Shown: positions 44,326 to 52,345 of the stretch, one piece after another
How positions within the stretch are numbered: the first letter of the stretch is position 1
Layout: every line of letters begins with the position of its first letter
Source: Paenibacillus lautus NBRC 15380
Lineage (GTDB): Bacteria; Bacillota; Bacilli; Paenibacillales; Paenibacillaceae
Direction of reading: 5' to 3'
Assembly (NCBI RefSeq): GCF_004000945.1
Contig: NZ_BIMF01000023.1
Coordinates: 1-64,000, forward strand
DNA: 64,000 bases
Notes under the pieces: generated by a model
Databases searched by the model: none
Told to the model about the DNA's origin: nothing
Seen by the model: the letters and a program-made list of their open reading frames with translations, nothing else
Position numbers and translations under genes: made by a program

Positions 44326-45237
44326 ATGGACCAATTGAAAGAAGCCTATGAGCGAATGGGTCTGCCGGAGGATGCAACCAAGGAACAGCTCGACGACCGG
44401 TATACGCTGCTCATGCGCCAAACCCGCTCACATCAAAGGCGGGAGCCGGACCGGGTGGAGGAGATCGAAGCCGAGTTTGCCGAAATCACCAAAGCCTATA
44501 AATTCATCCTTGAAGAAGAGAACCGTAAAGCTTTGGAAGAGATGAATCAGAAACGGTACGGCAAATATAAAAGGTTTGCCGGGACAGCGGAGAAAACCGA
44601 TCATTTCTTCCGTTATTATAAATTTCATGTGCTCGGCGGAATTGCTCTAGTCGGCGTACTCATTTATATCGTGATTAGCATTTTCAACCATCAGGCCGAG
44701 AAAGAACGGCTGGCCAATCTACCCCCGGTTGATCTGGAAGTCATGTTCCTCGGATCTTATATGAATCAGGATGGAGGACAGGACCTCAAGCCGATCGAAG
44801 ACGCGATTCTGGCGCAATTCCCCGATTGGAAACGCGTAACCGTTAACATTAACTATGTACCGCCTCTGGATTCCAACAATCCGCAGGATGCAGCCATGCT
44901 GCAAAAGGCACTGCTTGTCCTGTCCACCGAGCGACCGGACCTGTACATTATGGATCAGACCGCCTTTGATTGGATTGGCAATCAAGGGATGGTACGTCCG
45001 CTCGAAGCGGAGGTTGAAGGCGAGCTGAAGGAACTGCTCACACCGGAGATGCTGGTCAAGGGAAAAAATGAGGAAGACGGTTCGGAGCATGTGTATGCCG
45101 TGGATATTATGGGCAGCCCGCTTGGCGAAGAACTGCCTGTCCTTAAGAAAGAAATGTTTGCGGGCATCCGTGAGGGTACGGAACGGGACGCAAATGCATT
45201 GCGCTTTATTAAGCAATATTTGGAGACGTCCAAGTAA
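44326..45237 (+). CDS. J-domain-like membrane protein
   Basis: A 303-aa protein. Residues 1-70 resemble a DnaJ J-domain in helix pattern (LKEAYERMGLPEDATKEQLDDRYTLLM), but the HPD tripeptide needed to stimulate DnaK is absent. One membrane segment follows (about 106-127), then an extracytoplasmic domain of 175 residues with no family I recognise. GAGGTGACATGA-type spacing gives a good ribosome site before the ATG. A chaperone function is doubtful because HPD is missing. Confidence 0.78.
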   Translation: MDQLKEAYERMGLPEDATKEQLDDRYTLLMRQTRSHQRREPDRVEEIEAEFAEITKAYKFILEEENRKALEEMNQKRYGKYKRFAGTAEKTDHFFRYYKFHVLGGIALVGVLIYIVISIFNHQAEKERLANLPPVDLEVMFLGSYMNQDGGQDLKPIEDAILAQFPDWKRVTVNINYVPPLDSNNPQDAAMLQKALLVLSTERPDLYIMDQTAFDWIGNQGMVRPLEAEVEGELKELLTPEMLVKGKNEEDGSEHVYAVDIMGSPLGEELPVLKKEMFAGIREGTERDANALRFIKQYLETSK

Positions 45238-45268
45238 CAATGAATGCGCCCATCGAATATGAATAACA

Positions 45269-45317
45269 AAACAGCCTCGCTGTCTAGCCATATGGCCAAA
45301 CAGCGGAGGCTGTTTTT
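45269..45317. terminator. Bidirectional terminator
   Basis: AACAGCCTC and CTGT pair with ACAG and GAGGCTGTT, with a T run on the plus side. It lies between converging genes. Confidence 0.75.
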
Positions 45318-45324
45318 ATATGCA

Positions 45325-46215
45325 TTATTGATTAACGATCGAGCTCAAAGATGTAAAGGCATGCGTGGCAAATCCCTCGGAAGGTTCACGGTGAGGGTTA
45401 TTTACACGGAAAATATAACCCTGTCCGTCAATCTCATCCACAATGTACATCTTGGTCAGGCTCTCGCCTTCGCCTATCATATATACGGACGCATCCTCCA
45501 TGCCCTTATGCTTCTCATGGTCGTCAGCTTCACGAACTTTACCTGTCTCGGCAAGCTCTTTCTCCGCTTCCAGCTTGAGTTCATCCCCGTTATAATCCGA
45601 AGGCAGCTTCGTAATCTCGACATAATAATCTGGATCCACATTCATGGTCAGCTTGTTGGTCTTTGCATCAAAGGAAAAGATATCAAATATATAGAGCGCG
45701 TAGCCGTCACCCTGGGCCAGTTTAGCTGTTTTGGTCTCTTTCATGCCCTCCAGCTCAAGTTCAAAATCTTTGGTTGCAGGCAGCTGCGCGTTCTCTGAAT
45801 CCGTGCCACCGCCTCCCTCTTCCACCGTCAGCTTGGTGAGGATCAGCTGTTTCAATTCTTCTTCGCCCTCAATGGGCTGCTCCCAATACTCATACGAGAC
45901 GGACTCATCTCCCTGAAGCTTGGATATGACTTGGTCCATACCTTCGCCCAGCCGGAACGCGGTAGGGCCATCTGCTGTTTCAATTTCAACGGAATTGTTA
46001 TCGATTTGACCTACATAGGTACCGGTTCCCTGCTTGATCTCGACCTTCGGCTCTTCGACGGGTTCAGCCGGTTCCTTGACATCATCCTCTACCGGATTCG
46101 GATCAACTGGCGGCTGAGAAGTCGGGTCTTCGCCGCCGCATGCCGTAATTGCCATGAGCAGCATAGCTGCGGCAGCTGCTGCGATGATTTTGCTCAAATG
46201 CTTTCGCTTTGCCAT
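45325..46215 (-). CDS. Hypothetical lipoprotein
   Basis: A 296-aa secreted lipoprotein with a signal peptide ending in ITAC (Cys 26), a Pro/Glu/Val-rich spacer (about 30-58) and a folded domain in which GTYVGQIDNNSVEIE begins. The later part KLTMNVDPDYYVEI followed by LEAEKEL resembles repeated beta-rich units. I do not recognise the family. The ATG at 46215 has GGAGGTGG 4 bases upstream. It is monocistronic. Confidence 0.75.
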   Translation of the reverse strand: MAKRKHLSKIIAAAAAAMLLMAITACGGEDPTSQPPVDPNPVEDDVKEPAEPVEEPKVEIKQGTGTYVGQIDNNSVEIETADGPTAFRLGEGMDQVISKLQGDESVSYEYWEQPIEGEEELKQLILTKLTVEEGGGGTDSENAQLPATKDFELELEGMKETKTAKLAQGDGYALYIFDIFSFDAKTNKLTMNVDPDYYVEITKLPSDYNGDELKLEAEKELAETGKVREADDHEKHKGMEDASVYMIGEGESLTKMYIVDEIDGQGYIFRVNNPHREPSEGFATHAFTSLSSIVNQ

Positions 46216-46388
46216 AAAACCACCTCCATTATAATTAACGGGAAACCTATGGAATATGTTGCACAATCACCGCCTTTTTGGAGTATGCTCACAGCACTCG
46301 CCCCAAAACGACAAGAGCATTCCCTTTTCTCATCAAACAAGGTATTCTAGTAGTACAAGATTCAATTAGTTGATAAAGGGAGATGTTC

Positions 46389-47246
46389 ATGTCTGGTAAA
46401 ATTAGAATTTTTGCTGACAGTACTTGCGACTTACCACCTTCATGGATAGAAGAATATAATATCGGCATCGTTCCGCTCTACGTCGTATTCGGAGAACAAT
46501 CCTTTCGCGACGGAGTCGACATTACGCCGGAACAGCTATACGCCAAAGTCGATCAGATCGGCAGCCTTCCCAAAACAGCGGCACCTTCTCCGTCCGACTT
46601 CATTGCGGCCTTCACGCCTTCTATTGAGCAAGGCGAGGATATCCTGTTCCTTAGCATTTCGTCAGAGCTTTCTTCCACATACCAAAATGCGTTGATAGCC
46701 GCAGGGGAGCTGCCCGAGGGCCGGGTTACCGTGTTTGATTCACGCAATCTTTCCTCTGGTATCGGACTGCTTGTTATGAAGGCTGTTTACGCGGCCAATG
46801 AAGGTTCATCCATACCGCAAATTGTGGAGCTATTAAGCCGTACCGTAAATGAAGTGGAATGCGAATTCGTTGTCGATACGCTGGATTACTTGTATAAAGG
46901 CGGACGCTGTTCCGGCATGCAAAACATCATTGGCAGCCTGCTGAAAATCCGTCCGGTTATCAAAGTTGTGGACGGCGGTATGATTCCCGCTTACAAGGTA
47001 CGCGGCAAAAAAGAGAAGGCACTGGAGCAAATGATCCAGAATGCGCTGACTCAAGTGGATAAGATGGACAATGATTTGATCGTTGTTGTACATACCATGG
47101 CCGAAGAGGAAGCCCGCTTCCTGCAGAAGGAGCTGCAGGAGAAAACAGGCGCACGGCAGGTTAGCATTTCTACGGCGGGCTGCGTCATTTGCAGCCACTG
47201 CGGTCCTCAAACCGTCGGACTCATGTATACCAAGAAGCCTTCATAA
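46389..47246 (+). CDS. DegV-family fatty-acid-binding protein
   Basis: A 285-aa DegV (FakB-like) protein that binds a fatty acid and presents it to the kinase FakA. The N-terminal block IRIFADSTCDLPPSW is at 4-18, SSTYQNA near 97 and GKKEKALEQM near 208, all usual in the family. The ATG at 46389 was chosen, with AAGGGAG 6 bases upstream; an ATG 6 bases earlier overlaps that site. No fakA is in the window. It has its own terminator. Confidence 0.92.
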   Translation: MSGKIRIFADSTCDLPPSWIEEYNIGIVPLYVVFGEQSFRDGVDITPEQLYAKVDQIGSLPKTAAPSPSDFIAAFTPSIEQGEDILFLSISSELSSTYQNALIAAGELPEGRVTVFDSRNLSSGIGLLVMKAVYAANEGSSIPQIVELLSRTVNEVECEFVVDTLDYLYKGGRCSGMQNIIGSLLKIRPVIKVVDGGMIPAYKVRGKKEKALEQMIQNALTQVDKMDNDLIVVVHTMAEEEARFLQKELQEKTGARQVSISTAGCVICSHCGPQTVGLMYTKKPS

Positions 47247-47261
47247 TATCCTTCTTTCGAA

Positions 47262-47306
47262 AAAGACAGTCCTGCCATGTAACGTTCTGCCGCAGGACTG
47301 TTTTTC
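47262..47306 (+). terminator. Terminator of the degV-type gene
   Basis: AAGACAGTCCTG pairs with CAGGACTGTTTT around a 17-base loop and is followed by T residues. Confidence 0.85.
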
Positions 47307-47376
47307 TGTACTCAAGCCTGCCCACCGGGCGCTTAGGACCTTATTACACGGGCTGACTATTGGCTAAACATGTCAT

Positions 47377-47394
47377 CCTAGACTAAAGTCTAGG
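47377..47394. promoter_or_regulatory. Palindrome upstream of the LiaI-like gene
   Basis: CCTAGACT and AGTCTAGG flank a central AA, a perfect 8-base dyad about 90 bases before the start. The core GACTAAAGTC resembles sites of NarL/FixJ-type response regulators such as DosR. The cognate regulator is unknown. Confidence 0.5.
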
Positions 47395-47486
47395 TGAAAC
47401 ATTCCCCGAAGGACCGAGGACATCCCCATCCATTGCATGGTATTCTTGGATTAATCAATCTACAAAAGGAAAGGAACGAAGTTTGT

Positions 47487-47990
47487 ATGACGAAACGTAC
47501 AATCTTGGCACCGCTGCTCATCCTGCTCGGCGCATACTTGCTCTTAAACCAAGGCGGATCGGTAGGCGCCGGTTCCATCTTCGCCACATTCTGGCCTACC
47601 TTGTTCGTGATCCCGTTAGGCCTGTTTTTTCACTGGATGTACTTCTCGCTGGTTGGACGACAGGGCATCGGACTGTTGATACCGGGCGGCATTCTGCTCA
47701 CAGCCGGTATTGTCAGCCAAATCGCTTCCTTGTTCGACTCATGGGGTTCAATGTGGCCCGGCTTTATCCTGGCCGTTGCAGCAGGGCTGTTCGAGTTTTA
47801 CTGGTTCGGATCGCGTAACAAGTGGCTGCTCATCCCGATTAACATTCTGACCGTATTGTCGCTGCTGTTCTTCGTGGTATTCTCTATCGGACCCGTGCTG
47901 AATTACCTGTCCGTCGTGCAGCCTGTTATTGCCGTGCTGCTTGTGCTTGGCGGAGCTTGGCTGATGCTCGGACGGAAGAGACACGGTTAA
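47487..47990 (+). CDS. LiaI/DUF5668-like membrane protein
   Basis: A 167-aa membrane protein with five or six hydrophobic segments. The N-terminal pair (ILAPLLILLGAYLLLNQ and IFATFWPTLFVIPLGLFF) is like the LiaI-LiaF-type membrane domain, and the end VLLVLGGAWLMLGRKRHG fits the same group. The ATG at 47487 has AAAGGAAC about 9 bases upstream; the longer frame starts within the palindrome at 47377. Members are linked to envelope stress, but no function can be read here. Confidence 0.7.
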   Translation: MTKRTILAPLLILLGAYLLLNQGGSVGAGSIFATFWPTLFVIPLGLFFHWMYFSLVGRQGIGLLIPGGILLTAGIVSQIASLFDSWGSMWPGFILAVAAGLFEFYWFGSRNKWLLIPINILTVLSLLFFVVFSIGPVLNYLSVVQPVIAVLLVLGGAWLMLGRKRHG

Positions 47991-48021
47991 GCATCCGCTG
48001 CGCCAAACCGTTAACAACGCA

Positions 48022-48063
48022 TAAAGGCACTCCAAAGGTTGGCTAACCTTTGGAGTGCCTTTA
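48022..48063. terminator. Strong bidirectional terminator
   Basis: TAAAGGCACTCCAAAGGTT pairs with its full complement around a 3-base loop, between the converging LiaI-like gene and glpX. Confidence 0.9.
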
Positions 48064-48087
48064 TGTTATAGATGCCCTGCATATGCA

Positions 48088-49065
48088 TCAAGAAGATGCA
48101 GCGGCAGCCAAGGTTTCACTGCTTTGAAACAGATGATGAACGCTGCGGATATAACGGACAGTTCTAGTGCCGGAGTACATCATGACGGAATGCGTTTCGG
48201 CCCGCTGACCCGGCATATACTTCACGCCGCGCAGGAAATCGCCAGCCGTCACGCCGGTTGCCACGAATAATACGCCTTCGCGGCCTACCATATCCTCCAT
48301 CGTCAGCAGCTGCTCGGGATGCTCCAACCCCATGTCCTGGCATCTGATGAAATCCTCCGGTGTCTCCGGTATAAGCCGTCCCTGGATTTCTCCGCCCAGG
48401 CATTTCAAAGCGGCGGCGGCGAGAACGCCTTCCGGAGCTCCTCCAGAGCCCACATAGAGATCGACCTCACTGTCCGTGCAGGTCTCGATCGCACCCATGA
48501 CATCCCCGTGGCTCAGCAGCTTGATCCTTACCCCGGACTCTCGCAAAGCCTTAATCATCGCGCTGTGTCGCTCACGATCGAGAATGGATACCGTCATCTC
48601 CGACAGCGGTTTTGATAAGATCTCCGATGCTTTTCGAAGGGTTACTTCAATCGGATCATTCAAACTCAGCTGACCCGCAAGCTCGGGTCCAACCGCGAGC
48701 TTATGCATGTAGATATCGGGCGCATGCAGAAGGGTGCCTCGGGGAGCTGCGGCTATTACGGACAACGCGTTGTTCAGCCCGTTTGCCACCGTTTCCGTTC
48801 CTTCGAGCGGATCCACCGCCACGTCCATCTTCGGACCTTGGCGGTTCCCAACGCGCTCTCCAATATAGAGCATGGGCGCTTCATCCATCTCGCCTTCCCC
48901 TATGACAACGACCCCATCCATCGCTGCGGAATCAAAATGCTTGCGCATGGCAACCGTCGCGGCTTCATCAGCACTGTTCTTGTCACCTCTTCCTGTCCAC
49001 CGGGCGGATTGCAGCGCCGCTTCCTCCGTCACTCTTACAAGCTCCAATGCTAATGAACTCTCCAT
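48088..49065 (-). CDS. glpX: Class II fructose-1,6-bisphosphatase
   Basis: A 325-aa GlpX-type phosphatase that removes the 1-phosphate of fructose 1,6-bisphosphate in gluconeogenesis. GEGEMDEAPMLYIGE near 55-69 and VAVDPLEGTETVANG near 82-96 hold the metal-binding acids, and SHGDVMGAI and GSGGAPEGVLAAAAL follow. Length is normal. It is the last gene of the ccpN-ppsR-glpX set, 41 bases after ppsR, so gluconeogenic phosphatase and its regulators are made together. Confidence 0.95.
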   Translation of the reverse strand: MESSLALELVRVTEEAALQSARWTGRGDKNSADEAATVAMRKHFDSAAMDGVVVIGEGEMDEAPMLYIGERVGNRQGPKMDVAVDPLEGTETVANGLNNALSVIAAAPRGTLLHAPDIYMHKLAVGPELAGQLSLNDPIEVTLRKASEILSKPLSEMTVSILDRERHSAMIKALRESGVRIKLLSHGDVMGAIETCTDSEVDLYVGSGGAPEGVLAAAALKCLGGEIQGRLIPETPEDFIRCQDMGLEHPEQLLTMEDMVGREGVLFVATGVTAGDFLRGVKYMPGQRAETHSVMMYSGTRTVRYIRSVHHLFQSSETLAAAASS

Positions 49066-49106
49066 GAATGAATCCCTCCTTCTGCTTTTTTCCTTACCGG
49101 TGCAGC

Positions 49107-49913
49107 TTATTTCAGATAATTCATAATCAGTCCTGCGGATTCCTCAATCGCCTTATCCGTGACGTCAATGACCGGACATCCGAGCTCCGCATACAGCGAC
49201 AGGGCATAATCCAACTCCTCCTGTATCCGCTCAAGGGCTGCATACTGCACCTGATGCGGCAGTCCCATGACCTTTAAGCGCTCGCTGCGGATTTTGAGCA
49301 GATGCTCCGGCTCAATCGTAAGTCCGATAATTGTGCCGTTCGTTACTTCTCTAAGCTGCGATGGGGGCGACATCTCCGGCACAATCGGAAAATTGACCGT
49401 TTTGTAGCCTTTATGAGCGAGGAACATCGATAGCGGCGTCTTGGAAATTCGGGATACGCCCAGCAATATGATGTCCGCCTTCAAAATGGCGCTAACGTCC
49501 TTGCCATCGTCATATTGGACAGCGAATTCCATCGCGTCGACCCTCCGGAAATAGCTGTCGTCCAAGCGGTGCAGCAGTCCCGGCAGTCGTTTGGGATAGT
49601 CGTTGAACGTATCGGCAAATGCCTGCATCATCGGCCCCATAATATCCACCGTACGAATGTTGAGCCGCACAGCTTCCTCCCGCATGACCTCGCGAAGCTC
49701 CGGCTGCACAAGCGTGTAGGCCACAAAGCCTCCGCGCCGCGCCACCTCCTCCATCAATTCGGTCAATTCATCCTCGTCGCGAACGTTCATATAACGTTTA
49801 ATCTCTGTATTCGGAAGCTCGAACTGGCGTAATGTAGCTTGCACAACCGCTTCAGCCGTCTCCCCAATGGAGTCCGAACAGATTGCAATGAAATGAGTTA
49901 ATGCCTGATTCAT
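49107..49913 (-). CDS. ppsR: Pyruvate,phosphate dikinase / PEP synthase regulatory protein
   Basis: A 268-aa bifunctional kinase/pyrophosphorylase of the DUF299 family (YqfL in B. subtilis), which switches PPDK or PEP synthase off and on by ADP-dependent threonine phosphorylation. The opening ICSDSIGETAEAV near 11-23 and the nucleotide loop GVSRISKTPLS near 153 are seen. It starts 13 bases after ccpN. The dikinase target gene is not in the window. Confidence 0.93.
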   Translation of the reverse strand: MNQALTHFIAICSDSIGETAEAVVQATLRQFELPNTEIKRYMNVRDEDELTELMEEVARRGGFVAYTLVQPELREVMREEAVRLNIRTVDIMGPMMQAFADTFNDYPKRLPGLLHRLDDSYFRRVDAMEFAVQYDDGKDVSAILKADIILLGVSRISKTPLSMFLAHKGYKTVNFPIVPEMSPPSQLREVTNGTIIGLTIEPEHLLKIRSERLKVMGLPHQVQYAALERIQEELDYALSLYAELGCPVIDVTDKAIEESAGLIMNYLK

Positions 49914-49926
49914 CCGATTCCTCCCA

Positions 49927-50589
49927 TTATTCCTCGGCTACCATGTCGAGCAGCATTTTGATAATATTCGTTTTTGTAATCCGACCCACAACCTTCCAGT
50001 GTTCCCCCGGCTTCCCCGTGGTGGATGGAACAACAACCGGCAGGCTATCGATTTGATGATTGATGATTTTTCGTGCGGCATCCAGTACCGTATCTTCCGG
50101 CTGCACCGTTGTCACGTTAGCCCGGCGGGTCATGATCAGGCTTACCGGCATGGAGGATGCCGTCGGGTTCCCAAGCGTTACCTTAAGCAGATCCTTGCGG
50201 GACACAATCCCGGCCAGATGGCCGTCGGCATCGGTAACGATTAGATTCCCCACGTTCTCCAGAAACAAGGATACAACGGCTTCATGGATCGTCGTGGTCT
50301 CACGCACAATAACCGGAACACCGTGCAGATCGCCAACCTTCATTTTGAGAAGGCGAAACTTCTCCTCCCGGTCGCGCGTACCCCGCTTTCCCAGAAAGTA
50401 CCCCACCTTGGGCTTGGCATCAATATAATCCAGAACCACCAGTTTGGATAAATCGGTACGAAGGGTGGCTCGGCTGACATTCAGCATCTCCGCAATCTGA
50501 TCTCCTGTAATGGGTGCATGTTTTTTTACGATATCGACGATATCCTGCTGCCTTGTCGTCAGTTCGATAGTGATCCCTCCTGCGTGCAT
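49927..50589 (-). CDS. ccpN: CcpN gluconeogenesis repressor (HTH + two CBS domains)
   Basis: A 220-aa regulator like B. subtilis CcpN (YqzB), which represses gapB, pckA and the small RNA SR1 on glycolytic carbon. A winged helix-turn-helix covers about 5-70 (TTRQQDIVDIVKKHAPITGD), then two CBS domains about 85-215. The next genes downstream, ppsR and glpX, fit its role. The start is uncertain: the ATG at 50589 has only GAGG two bases away, whereas AGGAGGGATC is placed 7 bases before an ATC codon at 50568, where CcpN orthologues begin. The ATG is listed by default. Confidence 0.92.
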   Translation of the reverse strand: MHAGGITIELTTRQQDIVDIVKKHAPITGDQIAEMLNVSRATLRTDLSKLVVLDYIDAKPKVGYFLGKRGTRDREEKFRLLKMKVGDLHGVPVIVRETTTIHEAVVSLFLENVGNLIVTDADGHLAGIVSRKDLLKVTLGNPTASSMPVSLIMTRRANVTTVQPEDTVLDAARKIINHQIDSLPVVVPSTTGKPGEHWKVVGRITKTNIIKMLLDMVAEE

Positions 50590-50722
50590 TTCCTCTACTT
50601 GCCGATATAATACGTCATATATAATATATATGCAACATATTTTCGTTCAAAAATGCATAATTAGGTATCAATCATTTTTTTAACCCCTATCAGAAAAGGT
50701 TATAAATCCACATAAATCCACT

Positions 50723-50769
50723 AAAAAAAGCATGCTTCAGGAGGATTCCTCCCGATAAGCATGCTTTGT
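50723..50769 (-). terminator. Terminator of the SR1P transcript
   Basis: AAAGCATGCTT and AAGCATGCTTT form the outer stem around an inner GGAGGAATCCTCC palindrome, followed by seven T residues on the minus strand. It separates the SR1P gene from ccpN. Confidence 0.85.
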
Positions 50770-50797
50770 TTACATTCGATCTAACCATCACCGCCGT

Positions 50798-50971
50798 TTA
50801 ATCTTGAGGGTCTGTGCCTTTGCACTCCCCTTTTCCGCAATACCCATAAATGATCTTCACTCCGTCGGTTGGAATCGTATCCACCATTTCATCACATCTG
50901 GAGCATATAATCAGGCCCCATTCCTCGTTCGCCTTGCCTTTCGCTGCCTCCGGACTTGTTAACGCTTTCAT
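50798..50971 (-). CDS. SR1P-family GapA-binding peptide
   Basis: A 57-aa protein whose C-terminal 40 residues match SR1P, the peptide encoded by the dual-function RNA SR1, which binds GapA. Seen are IICSRCDEMVDTIP, VKIIYGYC and GEC, with Cys at 23, 26, 45 and 50, probably a zinc site. An N-terminal 17-residue extension (MKALTSPEAAKGKANEE) is absent from B. subtilis SR1P. AGGAGG lies 7 bases before the ATG. It precedes ccpN on the same strand and has its own terminator. CcpN represses sr1 in B. subtilis, which supports the call. Whether the mRNA also acts as an antisense RNA cannot be judged. Confidence 0.75.
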   Translation of the reverse strand: MKALTSPEAAKGKANEEWGLIICSRCDEMVDTIPTDGVKIIYGYCGKGECKGTDPQD

Positions 50972-51305
50972 AACATTTCCTCCTCATGTTTTTTCACTTT
51001 GCTGCAAGGCAGTTTACGCTTTGTTATCAAAGGGGGTAACTCGATTCTCCACATCATGCCAAAGACCGCTAACCAACCGTTTCGTTTCCCACATCCCTTT
51101 ATTTTGCACTATATTCTTAATGTATTGGGTAAGAAATGAAGATATGAGTAAATCATGATTAATGTAACAAAAAACATGTTAAGTAATATGTATGTCATCA
51201 TGTTTCCTGTGAGGATAAGGGGATGGGGATACCCTTAATTTGGCATGATATGATAATATATACTTCAGATTTATAGAAATCGACATTATAGACGGAGGGT
51301 TTGGA
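50972..51305. other. Intergenic gap between the SR1P and CDF genes
   Basis: This 334-base A+T-rich gap must hold the leftward SR1P promoter and the rightward CDF promoter. I see only weak -10-like elements (TATAGT on the minus strand near 51117, TAATAT on the plus strand near 51250). No CcpN site of good quality and no riboswitch were recognised. Confidence 0.4.
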
Positions 51306-52280
51306 TTGAAGAACACATGGCAGCTCATTAAGAAAGGAAATACCTCATCCGCCATTGCGGCACTGGGCAACACGGGATTGGCCATAATCAAGGGGATTGC
51401 GGCGTCTGTCAGCGGCAGCGGTACGATGTTTGCATCCGCCATGCACTCGGTGGCCGATGCCGTAAACCAGGGGTTTGTATTCGTAGGCAGCGTGCTGGCC
51501 GAGCGGAAGCCGACCAAGAAGTTCCCCACCGGATTCGGCAGGGTCATTAATCTGGTCTGCATGGTCGCGGTGATCGTGGTTACCATCATGGCCTACGAAA
51601 CGATACTGAAAGGCTTCAAGCTGTTAAAACATCCGGAAGAAGCCACGAATTTCTGGCTTAATTTCATTGTGCTGGCCATTGCCGTTATCATTGATGGCTC
51701 CATTCTGATGAAAGCCATGAAAGAGATTATGAAGGAAACCCACGTTCAAGCATCCGGCCTTGCCCTGCTGCCAGCGGCTTTCAAAAATGCCGGCCGCGCT
51801 GCCCCGCCTACACGGCTTGTGTTCTATGAAGACATCGTCGCTACGCTGGGCGCCCTCTTTGCTCTGGTTGCCATTATATTCGCACATTTCTTCAACTTCC
51901 TCATCCTGGATGGAATCGCCACGATCCTCATCGGCTGTCTGATGGTAGGCGTCGCCTTTAAGGTTGGATATGACAATATGGTCGGCTTAATCGGCGTCGC
52001 CGCTCCGAATGAAGTGGAAGAGAAGATCTCCCAGATCATTCTCGGCGATCCGGATGTCCGCGATATCAATCGTCTTCGCATCCTGCAGGAAGGACGGAAC
52101 TATCATGTGGAGGCCTACATTGAGCTGAAGAAAGGGATGACCCTGGCCGAGGCAGGCCATTCCAAAATGAGAATCAATGCCCTGCTGACCCAGGATCCAA
52201 ACATCTCGGATGTGACCTTGGGCATCCTGGAGGACGATGGAATCAAGCTTTGGAATCCGAGCGAGAATCTGGATAACTAA
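51306..52280 (+). CDS. Cation diffusion facilitator family transporter
   Basis: A 324-aa CDF-type antiporter that exports divalent metals such as Zn, Mn or Co. Six membrane segments are visible, with MHSVADAVNQG near 41-51 and the usual cytoplasmic domain from about 215 (VEEKISQIILGDPDVRDI). The metal-site HxxxD pattern at 42-46 is present as HSVAD; the second site (about 195 in LDGIATILIG) has one Asp. A TTG start has GGAGGG about 8 bases upstream. The metal is not readable. Confidence 0.9.
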   Translation: MKNTWQLIKKGNTSSAIAALGNTGLAIIKGIAASVSGSGTMFASAMHSVADAVNQGFVFVGSVLAERKPTKKFPTGFGRVINLVCMVAVIVVTIMAYETILKGFKLLKHPEEATNFWLNFIVLAIAVIIDGSILMKAMKEIMKETHVQASGLALLPAAFKNAGRAAPPTRLVFYEDIVATLGALFALVAIIFAHFFNFLILDGIATILIGCLMVGVAFKVGYDNMVGLIGVAAPNEVEEKISQIILGDPDVRDINRLRILQEGRNYHVEAYIELKKGMTLAEAGHSKMRINALLTQDPNISDVTLGILEDDGIKLWNPSENLDN

Positions 52281-52284
52281 ACGG

Positions 52285-52334
52285 GAAAGAGGCATGCCTC
52301 AGAGTCCGATGGACCTTTAGGTACGCCTCTTTTT
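52285..52334 (+). terminator. Terminator of the CDF gene
   Basis: AAAGAGGC and GCCTCTTT pair, with inner AGG/CCT support, and six T residues follow. Confidence 0.7.
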
Positions 52335-52345
52335 TCATACGACTC

